DNA of 53,844 nt, taken from positions 4,258 through 58,101 of the forward strand of contig DF237479.1 in the NCBI GenBank assembly GCA_000708835.1, given 5' to 3'. The notes under the pieces were generated by a model. It made no database searches. It saw only the letters and a program-made list of their open reading frames with translations, and was not told the DNA's origin. The first letter of the stretch is position 1. Each line of letters begins with the position of its first letter. The stretch is from Klebsormidium nitens (lineage: Eukaryota > Streptophyta > Klebsormidiophyceae > Klebsormidiales > Klebsormidiaceae). Below are positions 11,901 through 22,741 of this stretch, piece by piece. Position numbers and translations under genes: made by a program.

Positions 11901-14900
11901 GATTGAATCGTACTTTTCAAATGAACTGGGAGAGAGAGCGGGGGGTGCGATTAATGCGTCTTTCTTGTCGCTTCGCTCCGTTACAAGAGAAGACCTCTTA
12001 AGTCAACGGGTCACGTTCCATCCGGAACTGGCCTTCTCGTACGGACTACGTTTGGCACGTCTTCGGCGCGTTCAGGCTCGTTTCCGGTTCTTTCTAAATC
12101 TTGCTAATCGTTGGTGCTTAGGGAAGACGGAAGCTCATGAAGTTGGTCGCAGCTATCGTTTCAGGGGACTTCCCGATACCCTCACCGGCTAGCGTGCGCA
12201 GACCAAAGTTGATCGACGAGCAACCTTGACAATGGTAACAACAAGGCGAGCGCTCGCTGAACTCAACTTTTCTGTATCTTGTTCGAGCATCTTCGACTTC
12301 CTCTACCGCTTCCTCCATCGAGACGCTTGCTTCGCAGTGGACAGTTTGCAAGACGCACGAGACAGGTTCACAACAGCGAACCGCGACACGAGAGCCACCA
12401 AACAAAAGAATCTACGATGTGATACTGAACTTCGCCTACAGATCGCCGGGGACCAAGGTTGCCGGAAGCGCGGAACGAAGTACCGAGCTGAGCTACCGGG
12501 TAGCCGGATAGCTTTTGGACGAAGTATAGTGGTCGGTCTGCTTTCAATAAAGTCTACCGGGAGGTCAATCAAACTAATTGTACCGATTGGTAAAATTACG
12601 GTAGGTAACTGATGGCTGAACAAAACGACGAATTCTCTTTCATCCACCGTGCCCTGAGTTGTAAAGTCCGGCGACAGAGGGATACCCATATTGGCGTGGA
12701 AGGGTCGCTCAATTGATTGTTGAGACCTCCCGGTAAGACATTTTCGACGGCCTTGCTAAACGCTCATAGATTCAGTTCGATAAAGTGCTGTACGTGCTAA
12801 TCCGTCAAAAGATTCTGCCGCACTTGCCCGCGCTCCCGTCACCAAATTCACCGGTTTCGACGGTAAACGGCCTTTTATGTAGAAACAGGGCAATATTCTA
12901 GGTATGGCGTGTGCTGAGAAGTTCAGTAATCAGAAGAAGACACCGACACCATCCTCAAACAACCAAGAAGTTGAAGGACACGGAAAGCATTATTCAAGAG
13001 CATAAGATTACCACACCACCCACCTGTCGTTGGCGCGAGCGGGTTCCCCAACGGTTGTCTCGACTGCAGCACAACGTCCAGGTTCTCGAACCCCCAGTAG
13101 AGAACCTCCGGGTACGCGAGCGCTATGAGACCGACGCAGAGGGCCCCGACCGGGGGGAGAAACGCCGGGGGGATATTGTACTTTTTGCTAACTAGATCGA
13201 AACCTTGGGTGGCGAGCGCGGAGCTGCGGGTGTAGGCGACGGAGACGGCGCCGCAGAGGAGGCCCAGGAGAAGGTACAGCGGGAGCTCTGCAGGGGCGGA
13301 AAAATTTCAGTACTTTTTCCTTTTCCAAAGTTGACATTTTTGCCATAGTTGGTGTTTCTAGTACATCAATGTCGGTCAATATATGAGAAAGCAGAAGTAG
13401 CGACGAAGTTATTTGTTTCAACCGCAAGCGGATTAATTGGTCTGCAACTCGTATGGCAACCAGTCATGCGAGTTGGCAATGAGATCAGAGTCGAGTAATG
13501 TTTTCGGCTCAAAAAGAATTTCAAATCCCATGATTAGAATCGCCTTGGGCTGAGTCGGGGAGGTGAATTGAGGTGAGGGAACGGGTCAGAGGACCCTTCG
13601 TACACGACCGTTTCAAAGAGGGGCCCGCAAAGGGGGAGCTTTGGGGGAAAGGTAAACAATAACAGACAGCTGAGGGACTTCGTTAAAATCTGCGGGCTGG
13701 TGGAAGACGGAATGTTGAGCAAAAAGCGGAAGTACGAGGATCCGTGACGAGGGCATTTGCAACCGGTCCGTGAACGGGAGTGTCTCCATTTACTTGCTGG
13801 TTTCGTAGTTTACTGAAACCAGGCAGTTCGAAGCAGATTGAGCACTTTCCAAAGATACTTCTTCACAGGGGAGCTCTAGCCGACTGCTCTCACCAGCAGT
13901 TGCACGTGTCACCCTTAGACACAGTCATACGCTGAAAATGGGCAGACTCGAAAAGACAAGAACTGCACGTCAAAAATAGTACACACATACGAGACGAAAG
14001 AGGACTTACCCGCAGCTGATCGAAGTTCAAAGGGCGGCACGATAAAAGTCGGGTCCTGTCCGAGGCCCGCTTGGGAAACGACAGAAGCGAGAACGGAACT
14101 GAGGAGCACCATAGCGGTGGTTAGGCTGGGGGAGGGGTCCGGGGACGTAGTCACTGGGCGGAGAACGGATTCGACGGCGAAGAAAGTGCCCGCTACTGCA
14201 GCGTTGAAACCTGGAAGGAGAAAACAAAGAACAAACGAATTATGGCTAGCAAGCTCGCAAGCACGAAACGGATTGGCTTTGGAAATTTAGGGTGGGTATG
14301 GGTGCGGAAGAGGTGAATTCATGGGTTTGGGTTCTGTGTTATGTTGCAAGATTTCTATCTCTACAGCTTACTATATCACACTTTTATGTCATACAGAACT
14401 CCAGAGAATTTAAATGAGCAAGTTTTCCTGAGGAAAGGCAGTGACAACAACATGCAAAGACCATGCTAAGGTTGAAAGTCGTGAGGGACAAGAGTCTGAC
14501 AGAGCCGAAAAAAAGCCTTCCTGTTCTGAGGTCACCCGCATGGATCTTCCAGAAAGGAACTGCACCCTGAAACGGGGTTTGGAAACTGAAACGGGGTTTG
14601 GAAAGACGTAAGGATTGTTGATGACTTGATACTTGAGTCTGGCATTGACATGGCATCACGGAGACTGAAGTTCGATCAGATGGGATGCTTTCTCAAACAA
14701 TCTCTCTCGCTTCCTGAACGCCTCCTTCCAGCCGTAATCATCCGCTCAAAGTCGCGTTTGAGCTCAGCTGATAGTAGCGGCCGCCGCTACCATGACTAGA
14801 AAGCAACCTTGTCAATTAGGAGACAGGCTATGCCTTTATAAAACCATTTTTATCACGATGAAACTACCTACGTCGCCGAAGTCCCAGCCAGGGCGTCTGC

Positions 14901-16896
14901 TAAGCTCAGGGGATGCTTGGAAGCGCACACCAGTCAGACTCATTCTATGAGGATACGGTCTGGTTTTGTCACCCGACCACTTACGGGATTCCGACGCTGG
15001 AAGAGCTTCTCCAGAGCCAGCCCTGAAGAGGGTAAGGAAGCAGACAGCAGCAGTGTGTTGCACTGATTCTTTCCCAGTCTATTTCGCTCCTTAAACGCAT
15101 TGAGCAACTGAATAATCAATCGCCAACCCCGAATCCTGAACCCCAAAAGGGAGAATAAAGATATCTCACCCGAGGAGATACCGGCCGCCGACCCCGCCGC
15201 CACAAGCGCCAGCTTCCTCTCCCTGCTGTTCTTCAGCACCGTCCCCAACCCGTTCGCCACGCTCGCCCCGATCTCCACGCTCGGTCCCTCAGGCCCCAAC
15301 GAATTCCCCGTCCCTAGAGTCACTACCGCCGCCACCGCTTTCAGCGCCGGGGTGGCGACCCCCCCGAGGCGCTGCCATATTTCGGAACCCCCTACCCCGC
15401 CACCCGCGCTGACGTCAGCGAGGACCGTGCGGAGGTGGTTGAGCAGGCCGACGACGATGCCCCCCCCGACGGGGACGAAGACGAGGCGCTGCCACGTGGT
15501 TTCGAGGGGCTGCTGGCGGAGCCATGCGGCGCCGATCTCGGGGGTGCCTTCCCACATGAGGTCGTGGAGGCCGTGGACCTGGGGGGGGGGGGGGGGATTT
15601 TTGAACACGTCGTATGTGCATTGATTGACTGTTTGGAGGCTCTTAAGAAACTAGGAGGGTGTCCACCAGCGAGGTGCAAAACAGGGACATAGGGCAAGTG
15701 TGAAAGGTGATTGTTTAGCGATCCTGCTGAAGTCGTGATATTCAATGGCAGACATGCCAATCGGACGGTCCAGATGTGACAGGATGCGCTGAGGCCTTTC
15801 CTGCAAATCAGATAGGGTCCCACGAGGCCTCAGCTTTTCCAGGAAACTGAACATCGAAAGGATAAGAAGATGGAGAAAGCCAAGTGGTGGTAGCAACGGC
15901 TTCCAACGGCAAATGATCAGGGTCGTTGAGTGATGATAGCAAGGAGTCTACATTGTTTGTCCCCTCAGATCTAAGATACTAGATGATGTGTCAAGGAGAT
16001 ACACACCTTGAACTGCCAGGAAGAATCTGGCAAGACCTCCCAGCTTCATGCAGACAGCTCCATTGCTGACTCAGACTCGAATGCAGCTTCCTAAGACTGC
16101 CTCCAAGAACCAGATTCATCAAGCTCCTCATTTGCAGGATGACTGCAAGGCTTGTCCCTTTTGGAGGCATCCTAGCGACGCCATTGTAACTTGAATCCCT
16201 TCTTGAGAAGGTCTGTGTTTAGATCAGCACAGTAACTGCACTACACCTTGAACTCTGTCTTTTGTTGATATCAACACTCTGACCACAACACATTCTGAGC
16301 TCACTTCCTTGCTGGGAGTGGGATTGTGACTGTACCACAAGAAACGCACTCCTCTGGTGAGATCAACATCATGACTGCACCAAATATGAGCTCACCCCTT
16401 TGTTGAACCCAACGACGATCACACCGGTGGCCAGCCCCACAACGCAGGACAGCAGCAGGGTTGCTCCCTCCGGAGGCAGCGCTTCCGACACCGCCATCGC
16501 CCCTTTCCATTGGGGGGGCTCCTCTGGCACGTTCAACTTCCCCCCATCTGAGAAACCTTTCTCTGCAGCTGGCGGAAGCGCGCTTGCAGGACGGAGACGG
16601 CCCTGCCATCGGCGATCAAGACTTGTGGCGCTGATGGCATTGCAGGAGGGAGCTCGGTTTCCCAAAGGTTGCTTGGAGCATTCAATGTGATGACTGCAGG
16701 GGAGAGAAGAGAAAACTGCAGGATATTCTCGAGCTGATCCTGATGCTTTATTTGTGATGTCTGATCGTCGTGACCTCGGTCTTCCCGCTGAAGGCCATGG
16801 CTGCCACGATCCGTCCGCTTTCCGGAAGCCATGGCAGGATAGGAGGCTACTGCTCAAGCTGCCAAACAAGGGGACAGAACACACTGAAGACGCCAT
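8914..16896 (-). CDS. CLC-type chloride channel/antiporter with two CBS domains (CLC-e/f-like)
   Basis: Seven exons in transcript order: 16896-16396, 15578-15170, 14210-14010, 13287-13024, 11827-11001, 9919-9671, 9120-8914. Phases close exactly, giving 885 residues. Residues 1 to about 80 are Ser/Arg-rich and look like a plastid transit peptide. Membrane motifs are LGPEGPSVEIGAS (gating Glu about 264) and GSGLVGGVYAPSLF (about 477-490), the selectivity-filter and anion-binding segments of CLC proteins. A charged, Lys/Arg/Glu-rich linker (about 595-734) precedes two CBS halves, 735-817 and 818-885, which in the family sense nucleotides and modulate gating. The likely role is anion or anion/proton exchange in a plastid or endomembrane; location is inferred. 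Intron 1 has a run of 16 C immediately before the AG acceptor. Both CBS exons are flanked by echo copies of their own edges. It diverges from UBL5. Confidence 0.93.
9063..9199 (-). repeat. duplicated 5' edge of the last CLC exon
   Basis: The true last exon starts at 9120 after CTTTCAG. A second copy begins at 9199 after CCTCAG. Both share the exon segment GACCGAGGTTTGCAGTAACT, followed by TGGAAA. The acceptors are 79 bp apart, so the upstream copy could serve as a decoy or alternative acceptor. Confidence 0.8.
9387..9755 (-). repeat. three copies of the 3' edge of the CBS1 exon, 142-bp period
   Basis: The true exon end is at 9671 (GCGTTG then GTAAGT). Decayed copies of its last ~80 bases end at 9529 and 9387, exactly 142 bp apart each time, where the donor has changed to GTCATT and GTGATT. 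The copied coding segment is LADVQAEAKKTAAAAGGRAQ, which continues AQAL. The copies lie in the following intron. Confidence 0.88.
9842..10365 (-). repeat. four copies of the acceptor and 5' edge of the CBS1 exon
   Basis: The true exon starts at 9919 after CCACGTGGCAG. Copies of the acceptor plus about 80 exon bases (VMSEEELMSEMTVATAMSQT and onward) recur further into the preceding intron. The shared GTTTGGGACCGTCAT block sits at 9842, 9986, 10131 and 10270, spacings 144, 145 and 139. The nearest copy looks close to 90% identical and the farthest is visibly more diverged. Most copies keep CACGTGG and several have TGACGTCA beside it. Confidence 0.92.
14567..14604. repeat. perfect 19-bp tandem duplication in a CLC intron
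   Basis: CTGAAACGGGGTTTGGAAA occurs twice head to tail with no mismatch. It lies in the intron between CLC exons 2 and 3. Confidence 0.9.
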
Positions 16897-17845
16897 GATC
16901 TCAGCAGGCTGCTTGTGTCTTTCCGTCCAGCCCAGAATGGCGAGATCCTGAGGCTCTTAGCATGTATCACATGGTGATGATGACGTGGACAAGCAACTGC
17001 CTGAGCACAAGCTGGAGAGGTGTGCGCACCATTCAAACATGCTCAATGGATTCCCTTTCACCCTGATCTGTCAAATTCAGGAGTCACTTGGATATATCAA
17101 TTGAATATATCCAATATGAACTGCCCGGCTGTAGGGAGTGCACAGGGGCACAGGGGAACAGTGCTTTACGCCATTACCGTTCTCGTGCAACACTTCTGGC
17201 AACTTGAGCCGTGCGTTACGTCTGACGCTGCTGAAGAAAAGCTGCTGCCATACTGGAAGTAGTAGTTGTAGCCCGAGGGGGAGGGGATACGAGCGATATC
17301 CAGCTCCCGAGGCGAGATATCCCCCGAGGGCGTTCCACTACTACATCTTGTGTGCACACACTGCTGACAGCTCGAGAGAAGATCGTCACGAGTTCGCAAC
17401 TTCTTGGGCGCCCCCACAGATTCTCAGCTCTCATCCCTGTTAAAAGTGTTCAAAGAAGCAAGCTCGCAGACCTTCAGCATTGTTCTATCTAGTTGCTAGA
17501 TTCAATTACGAGCAGTACTGCACCGTCTTCCTGTGGTATTGTCCTCATGGTTGGACACAACCAATTGAATTGAATTGAGTTGGTCAGCTGCCCAGGGTGG
17601 CTGCTTATCGATCAGTGCCAGGGATCAGTGTCGGCGGTTCTGGTGATACTGTGATACAGCATAGTGGCACAGCATCTTAAAAAGTTGTGTCTTACCCGTT
17701 TGGTTGTTGCAAGCTGATACCTTATTGCAGATAATTGAGAGACTAGGAAAACGCATTTTGTTGTCTGAATCCGTCAATTTGAATTGGGTGGTGCCCGCTG
17801 AGGGACGTCGTACAAGCAGCTTGTCAGCTCTTTGGAGCGAGCAGT
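16897..17845. promoter_or_regulatory. divergent intergenic region of CLC (-) and UBL5 (+)
   Basis: 949 bp between two start codons facing away from each other, so both promoters should lie here. A 25-bp near-palindrome at 17089-17113 (arms GGATATAT/ATATATCC around CAATTG) is a plausible protein-binding site. Near 17546-17585 there is a cluster of CAATTGAATTGAATTG. No TATA box could be assigned with confidence. Confidence 0.5.
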
Positions 17846-18350
17846 ATGATTGAAGTCATCCTAAACGACCGGTTGGGGAAGAAGGTGCGGGTCAAGTGCA
17901 ACGAGGATGACACGGTAAGTTTATTTAGCCTTTGCTTTGAATGTAATGGAACTTGACTTGGGTCAGCAGTGTCTGTTTATAGTGCTTTGTTAAGGCTGTC
18001 CAGGTATTTGTGAGCTGATTGATGCTCCTAAGGACTTGAAATAAGTGCTACTACTTCCCGCCTGCTCTAGTTGATCTTACAACTAGACCCAATTGGGCAA
18101 AACGTCTATATTCACAAGTTTACTCCGTCGCGGCAGACTCTTGCAGTTTATTCTCCGGCCCCAGGTGTGATTTCTGTTTGCTTTGCTTTTTTTGCAGATA
18201 GGGGACTTGAAGAAGCTGGTGGCCGCTCAAACGGGCACAAGGCCAGAAAAGATCCGGATACAGAAGTGGTACACCATCTACAAAGACCACATAACACTGG
18301 GTGACTATGAGATTCACGATGGGATGGGCCTGGAATTGTACTACAACTAA
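17846..18350 (+). CDS. UBL5: ubiquitin-like protein 5 (Hub1)
   Basis: Two exons, 17846-17914 and 18198-18350, joined in phase 0 across a GTAAGT/TTTGCAG intron; 73 residues, the family's usual length. It starts [19 protein letters not shown], and the second exon reads [19 protein letters not shown], then [20 protein letters not shown], ending in the Tyr-Tyr-Asn C-terminus typical of UBL5. There is no C-terminal di-Gly, as in the family, which is not conjugated like ubiquitin. UBL5 binds spliceosomal proteins (the HIND motif of SART1/Snu66 in other eukaryotes) and affects splice-site choice, which is of interest in a window full of duplicated splice sites. Very confident. Confidence 0.97.
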
Positions 18351-20100
18351 ACTCTGATTGCGTAAGAACCCAGATACATTCTTGGCTGTTTCAGTTAGAC
18401 ATCTGGCTGCCACACTACAAAAGAGGAGCTCCTTCAACTGTAAGCGGTTTGTGGGGCCAAGGATGTCAAAGTCGATCTGGGAGCGCCTCAAAAACAGATG
18501 TTTTGGTGACCAGAAAGAGCTCTTGGGAGGAACTCCAATGGACATGAAGAAGTCTAGTCAAGCTACAGAATTGCTCGACATCCTCATGTAGCTAATAGTG
18601 AAAGAGGAGCTTTAGCTAGTTCCGCCACTGCTGGCGTATCGAAGGCTAGTAATGGCCCACGTTTTAGAAATTCACCTCACCTTACTGTCCGTGTGGGCCA
18701 TCCGAGTGATGCTCTCTCAGAAAAAGATTGTACACCAGCCAGCTGGGTCCCTTTGCATCCCCTGCAATTGAGTTTGTAATTGCCTCCTGAACTTTCGATA
18801 CATCCATATTGAAAACTTGTCATTTCTTCACGAGTTTCTAAGCACGTGTCTATTCAGTCCACAGCTACTTGCAGTCCGCAACATGGTGCTTTTGAATGAT
18901 GCCTAGCTGCGTTAAGTTGATCGGAACAAAGCATGATGAGTCAAACCGGATTGATTCAGTGGATATATGCATGGATAGTCAAATCTGCATGTCGCATTAA
19001 CAATCGAGCAAGTATGATCGACGGGAGTGTGAGCAGTTGCCGCAGTTGTGGCCGATCCAAGCAGCGTGCCATCCATGACGGTCCAGTCATTCATGTCGAA
19101 AACTCGGCATTTGGCGGCTAGTGCAAGCCGCCCTCGCAGTCCGGCATGGGCATACGCTACAAGTGGTCATGCATCATCAACTGCGGGGATTGCTTGCTTA
19201 GATTCACCAATCAACAAGCATTAATTTCACCTGAAGGGGAGCTTCGATGACAGAACTTTGCGACCGGACTTCATATGCACTGTTCCAAAAACACTTGAGG
19301 GACTGAAGCTAACACTACAGCATGTCCTAAGGGAAAGGTCCCTGTTCCGTTCCTTTTCAGCTACTTAGTCCTGGATACTCAACAACACTAGTCCTCATTC
19401 AACAAGACTGTCCTCTATGGCACACGCAATACACATCGACTACAGGAACGGTACAAGTACACTCCTACTGAATTACGTCAACTAACCTGGCCCACCCTCA
19501 TGCAAGATTACACTGTGCCCATATGGTACAGCGTACAGGACTAGGACAACAGCACACTCACTCTACTTAATTGTTGTCACTGGCAGTACCTGCTTCTACA
19601 TGAACTCTCAAGTGCTGCATATGGTGTTAGACCCGATGCTTCGAAGCAAGCATTGAGCAAGCAATGCTGCCAGGTTAGTTACGCCTTGCGCTGTCTACGT
19701 CCTGCTTTGACTCCCTCACTTCGCTTTCTCAGCGACAGGGGCTTTCTGATCATGCTTGGGATGCTGTCTGCAACGCCCAGACGAGATTTGAAGTTAAAAG
19801 GAGACAGTTTCTCTATCATGGGACACTGCAATTGATGCAGGCTCGGGCCCCTTAACCTCGCACACAAGATGTTGCCATCAACGAAGTGTTCAATAGCTCC
19901 CACAAAGGCGGGAAGTATGGTGTATCGTCGATTCCCGCAAAGTTCGCACCTAACGAATTGCAGACTGGCCGTGCAACATCTTGGGTGCGAGTTTAAGGTA
20001 CCCGAGAGGATTCATCGGGGACCCTCTGAACATCATAAGAAACTGCTCCAGCCAGGTCTACCGAGTGAAGTCAAATATTTTCAAGAGATAGGCTTTCTGC
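18351..20100. other. convergent intergenic region, nothing recognised
   Basis: This lies between the 3' ends of UBL5 and the small STF2-like gene. Open frames are short and without recognisable domains; I see no repeats or RNA genes here. Confidence 0.4.
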
Positions 20101-21106
20101 TCACTTTGCCACCTCGGCATCATCGTCATAATTCGGGTCCCTGGGGTCGATTGTGTCTACCCCGTCCAGCTCCTCACCGGCCTTTCCCCATCCGCCATAC
20201 CCCTCTGCAAACAGGGCAAAAGGAAATTATTTGTCAGAAACTCTGCTGAGAAGTTACACATTTGATGGTGCCCAATGTCGGCGCACTTGTCATAGACCAG
20301 TAGAAGGCATGAAGAATAGGGAAGCTAGCGGCATAGAGCTGGTACACAACCTGGTGGGAACTTGACATGCTTCACTGGACCTTGTAGGCATTGCATAGCG
20401 AGCAAAATTCAGGAAGAAAGCTTCCAGAAGTTCAATAATGATGTCCTGATGACAAGCTCTTCTATTAACCTTATCCTTGATTGATGGGAAGGTTCTTCTC
20501 AGTTGCTCTCATCGCCGGTCAATGCAGTCAGAGGCAGTAAAGTATCAATTTTGAGTAAGAACGTTCTCTTTCTGAACCCCACATATTCCACAGGCGATGG
20601 AACCTCATCGTAGAGCACAACTTGACACTGGTACTCTTTCGTACAGAATTACCCCACCTTATACAGACTTTATGCAGCCTCCTCAAATGTACAGACAATG
20701 ACTGACACAGTCAGTGTACAGAAGTACCCTACCTTTCTTGGGTGAGCCATAATAGGCAGAGCCTGTTGCAAAAAAGAAGCGGTCAATTTATGAACACTCA
20801 AAAGCACTGGAGAGATTGCAGACGCAATGTAGCGCTAAGAAAGGCTAACAACAGGTTTTGAACACAACCAACAGGTATAGATAAGACCGAAATTGTGACG
20901 TGATGCTTCTTGAAGTGCACACCATACATACTTGCTCACAGCTTGCGCCTCATTCCTACCATTGGTACACGTCTTAAAAGCATTTGACACTGCGAGGACA
21001 GGCGGCGAGCCCACTCACCCGAGTGCCTCTCGAGCCGGACCGCTCCCTTTTTCACCTGGAGGTGATGCTCATGCTTGGCAGCTCCGGTGTTTGCAGTCCC
21101 TGTCAT
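20101..21106 (-). CDS. small STF2/HABP4-like hydrophilic protein (73 aa)
   Basis: Three short exons on the minus strand: 21106-21019, 20762-20733 (30 bp) and 20204-20101. Each junction is canonical (GTGAGT, GTAGGG; CAACAG, TTGCAG) and phases 1/1 close to 74 codons with TGA. The protein starts MTGTANTGAAKHEHHLQVKK, continues with VRLERHSGSAYYGSPKKEGY and GGWGKAGEEL, and ends DPRDPNYDDDAEVAK. A basic HSG...KK stretch followed by GxWGKxGxE resembles yeast STF2/TMA10 and the C-terminal motif of plant HABP4/PAI-RBP1 (RGGA) RNA-binding proteins. These are small, disordered, ribosome- or mRNA-associated or stress proteins; function here is inferred. The DPNYDDD tail also recalls MA3-domain (MRF/PDCD4) proteins, but no MA3 exon follows. 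Confidence 0.75.
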
Positions 21107-21470
21107 GGCGGCTCAAAGGAGGGGAATGTACGACGCCTCGCTTGCTTGATTGACTTTCTTCACAAGGTTTTCCTGCGTTTTCCTGCATTGCAGATTCTGA
21201 CCCGCGGGGCCGGGGCTGAAAACTCGAAAGCTTGGAAGACGGGTTCACTGTTTGGCTTGACACCGTTCTGGATATCTCATTCTTGTTAAATCCCAACAGA
21301 TTTAAGTAGTGTCAAGTCTCACGTCCCGTGAAGTGATCATTGAAAGCTGACGTGGAGGATGTCCAGCAATGCTCATATTATTATGAGTCATTGTGTGTGA
21401 GGATTGGCACCAATTGGCAAATGCAGCATTGCAAGACTTCGCATTCTGGATGCTTCGCATTTCTCCATTA

Positions 21471-22623
21471 GGGTACCGTCATTTTGTAACTGGTACCCCC
21501 CCATATTTAAATCGACCATTTTCGGAAGTGGCCCCTTGCCAGGACCCCTGGGGGGCCTCGGCTGCGCGGAGAGGCCCCAAGCCCCCCCCGCCCCNNNNNN
21601 NNNNNNNNNNNNNNNNNNNNNNNNNNNNNNNNNNNNNNNNNNNNNNNNNNNNNNNNNNNNNNNNNNNNNNNNNNNNNNNNNNNNNNNNNNNNNNNNNNNN
21701 NNNNNNNNNNNNNNNNNNNNNNNNNNNNNNNNNNNNNNNNNNNNNNNNNNNNNNNNNNNNNNNNNNNNNNNNNNNNNNNNNNNNNNNNNNNNNNNNNNNN
21801 NNNNNNNNNNNNNNNNNNNNNNNNNNNNNNNNNNNNNNNNNNNNNNNNNNNNNNNNNNNNNNNNNNNNNNNNNNNNNNNNNNNNNNNNNNNNNNNNNNNN
21901 NNNNNNNNNNNNNNNNNNNNNNNNNNNNNNNNNNNNNNNNNNNNNNNNNNNNNNNNNNNNNNNNNNNNNNNNNNNNNNNNNNNNNNNNNNNNNNNNNNNN
22001 NNNNNNNNNNNNNNNNNNNNNNNNNNNNNNNNNNNNNNNNNNNNNNNNNNNNNNNNNNNNNNNNNNNNNNNNNNNNNNNNNNNNNNNNNNNNNNNNNNNN
22101 NNNNNNNNNNNNNNNNNNNNNNNNNNNNNNNNNNNNNNNNNNNNNNNNNNNNNNNNNNNNNNNNNNNNNNNNNNNNNNNNNNNNNNNNNNNNNNNNNNNN
22201 NNNNNNNNNNNNNNNNNNNNNNNNNNNNNNNNNNNNNNNNNNNNNNNNNNNNNNNNNNNNNNNNNNNNNNNNNNNNNNNNNNNNNNNNNNNNNNNNNNNN
22301 NNNNNNNNNNNNNNNNNNNNNNNNNNNNNNNNNNNNNNNNNNNNNNNNNNNNNNNNNNNNNNNNNNNNNNNNNNNNNNNNNNNNNNNNNNNNNNNNNNNN
22401 NNNNNNNNNNNNNNNNNNNNNNNNNNNNNNNNNNNNNNNNNNNNNNNNNNNNNNNNNNNNNNNNNNNNNNNNNNNNNNNNNNNNNNNNNNNNNNNNNNNN
22501 NNNNNNNNNNNNNNNNNNNNNNNNNNNNNNNNNNCCCCCTCCACCCTGCGTCACCACTGAGGCCTCGAGCCCCCCCCCCCCAAATAAATATGGGGGGGTA
22601 CCAGGTACAAAATGACGGTACCC
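21471..22623. mobile_element. element with ~39-bp terminal inverted repeats, TTA flanks
   Basis: The left end begins GGGTACCGTCATTTTGTA at 21471. The reverse complement of the right end, read from 22623, matches it over about 39 bases with one mismatch, through CTGGTACCCCCCCATATTTA. The bases outside are TTA at 21468-21470 and TTA at 22624-22626, a possible 3-bp target duplication as made by PIF/Harbinger elements. Each end also contains a small internal palindrome (GGGTACC ... GGTACCC). The interior is mostly unsequenced, so transposase content and true length are unknown. Superfamily rests on the 3-bp flank alone. Confidence 0.75.
21595..22534. other. assembly gap (940 N)
   Basis: Run of N inside the inverted-repeat element, bordered by C-rich homopolymers on both sides. 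Apparent open frames through it are meaningless. Confidence 1.
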
Positions 22624-22741
22624 TTAGATATACTTCTCGGAGATGGCCATCACGCATGGTGGTATGTAATTGAGGCTGCTTAGCAGCAAAGACACGCTTG
22701 AGCGGACCGTTTGTGGGTGACTGGCTGGTCGGACAGGGGTC

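Noticed and set aside
21388-22673. Long open frames across the N run
   Set aside because: They exist only because N codons are not stops.
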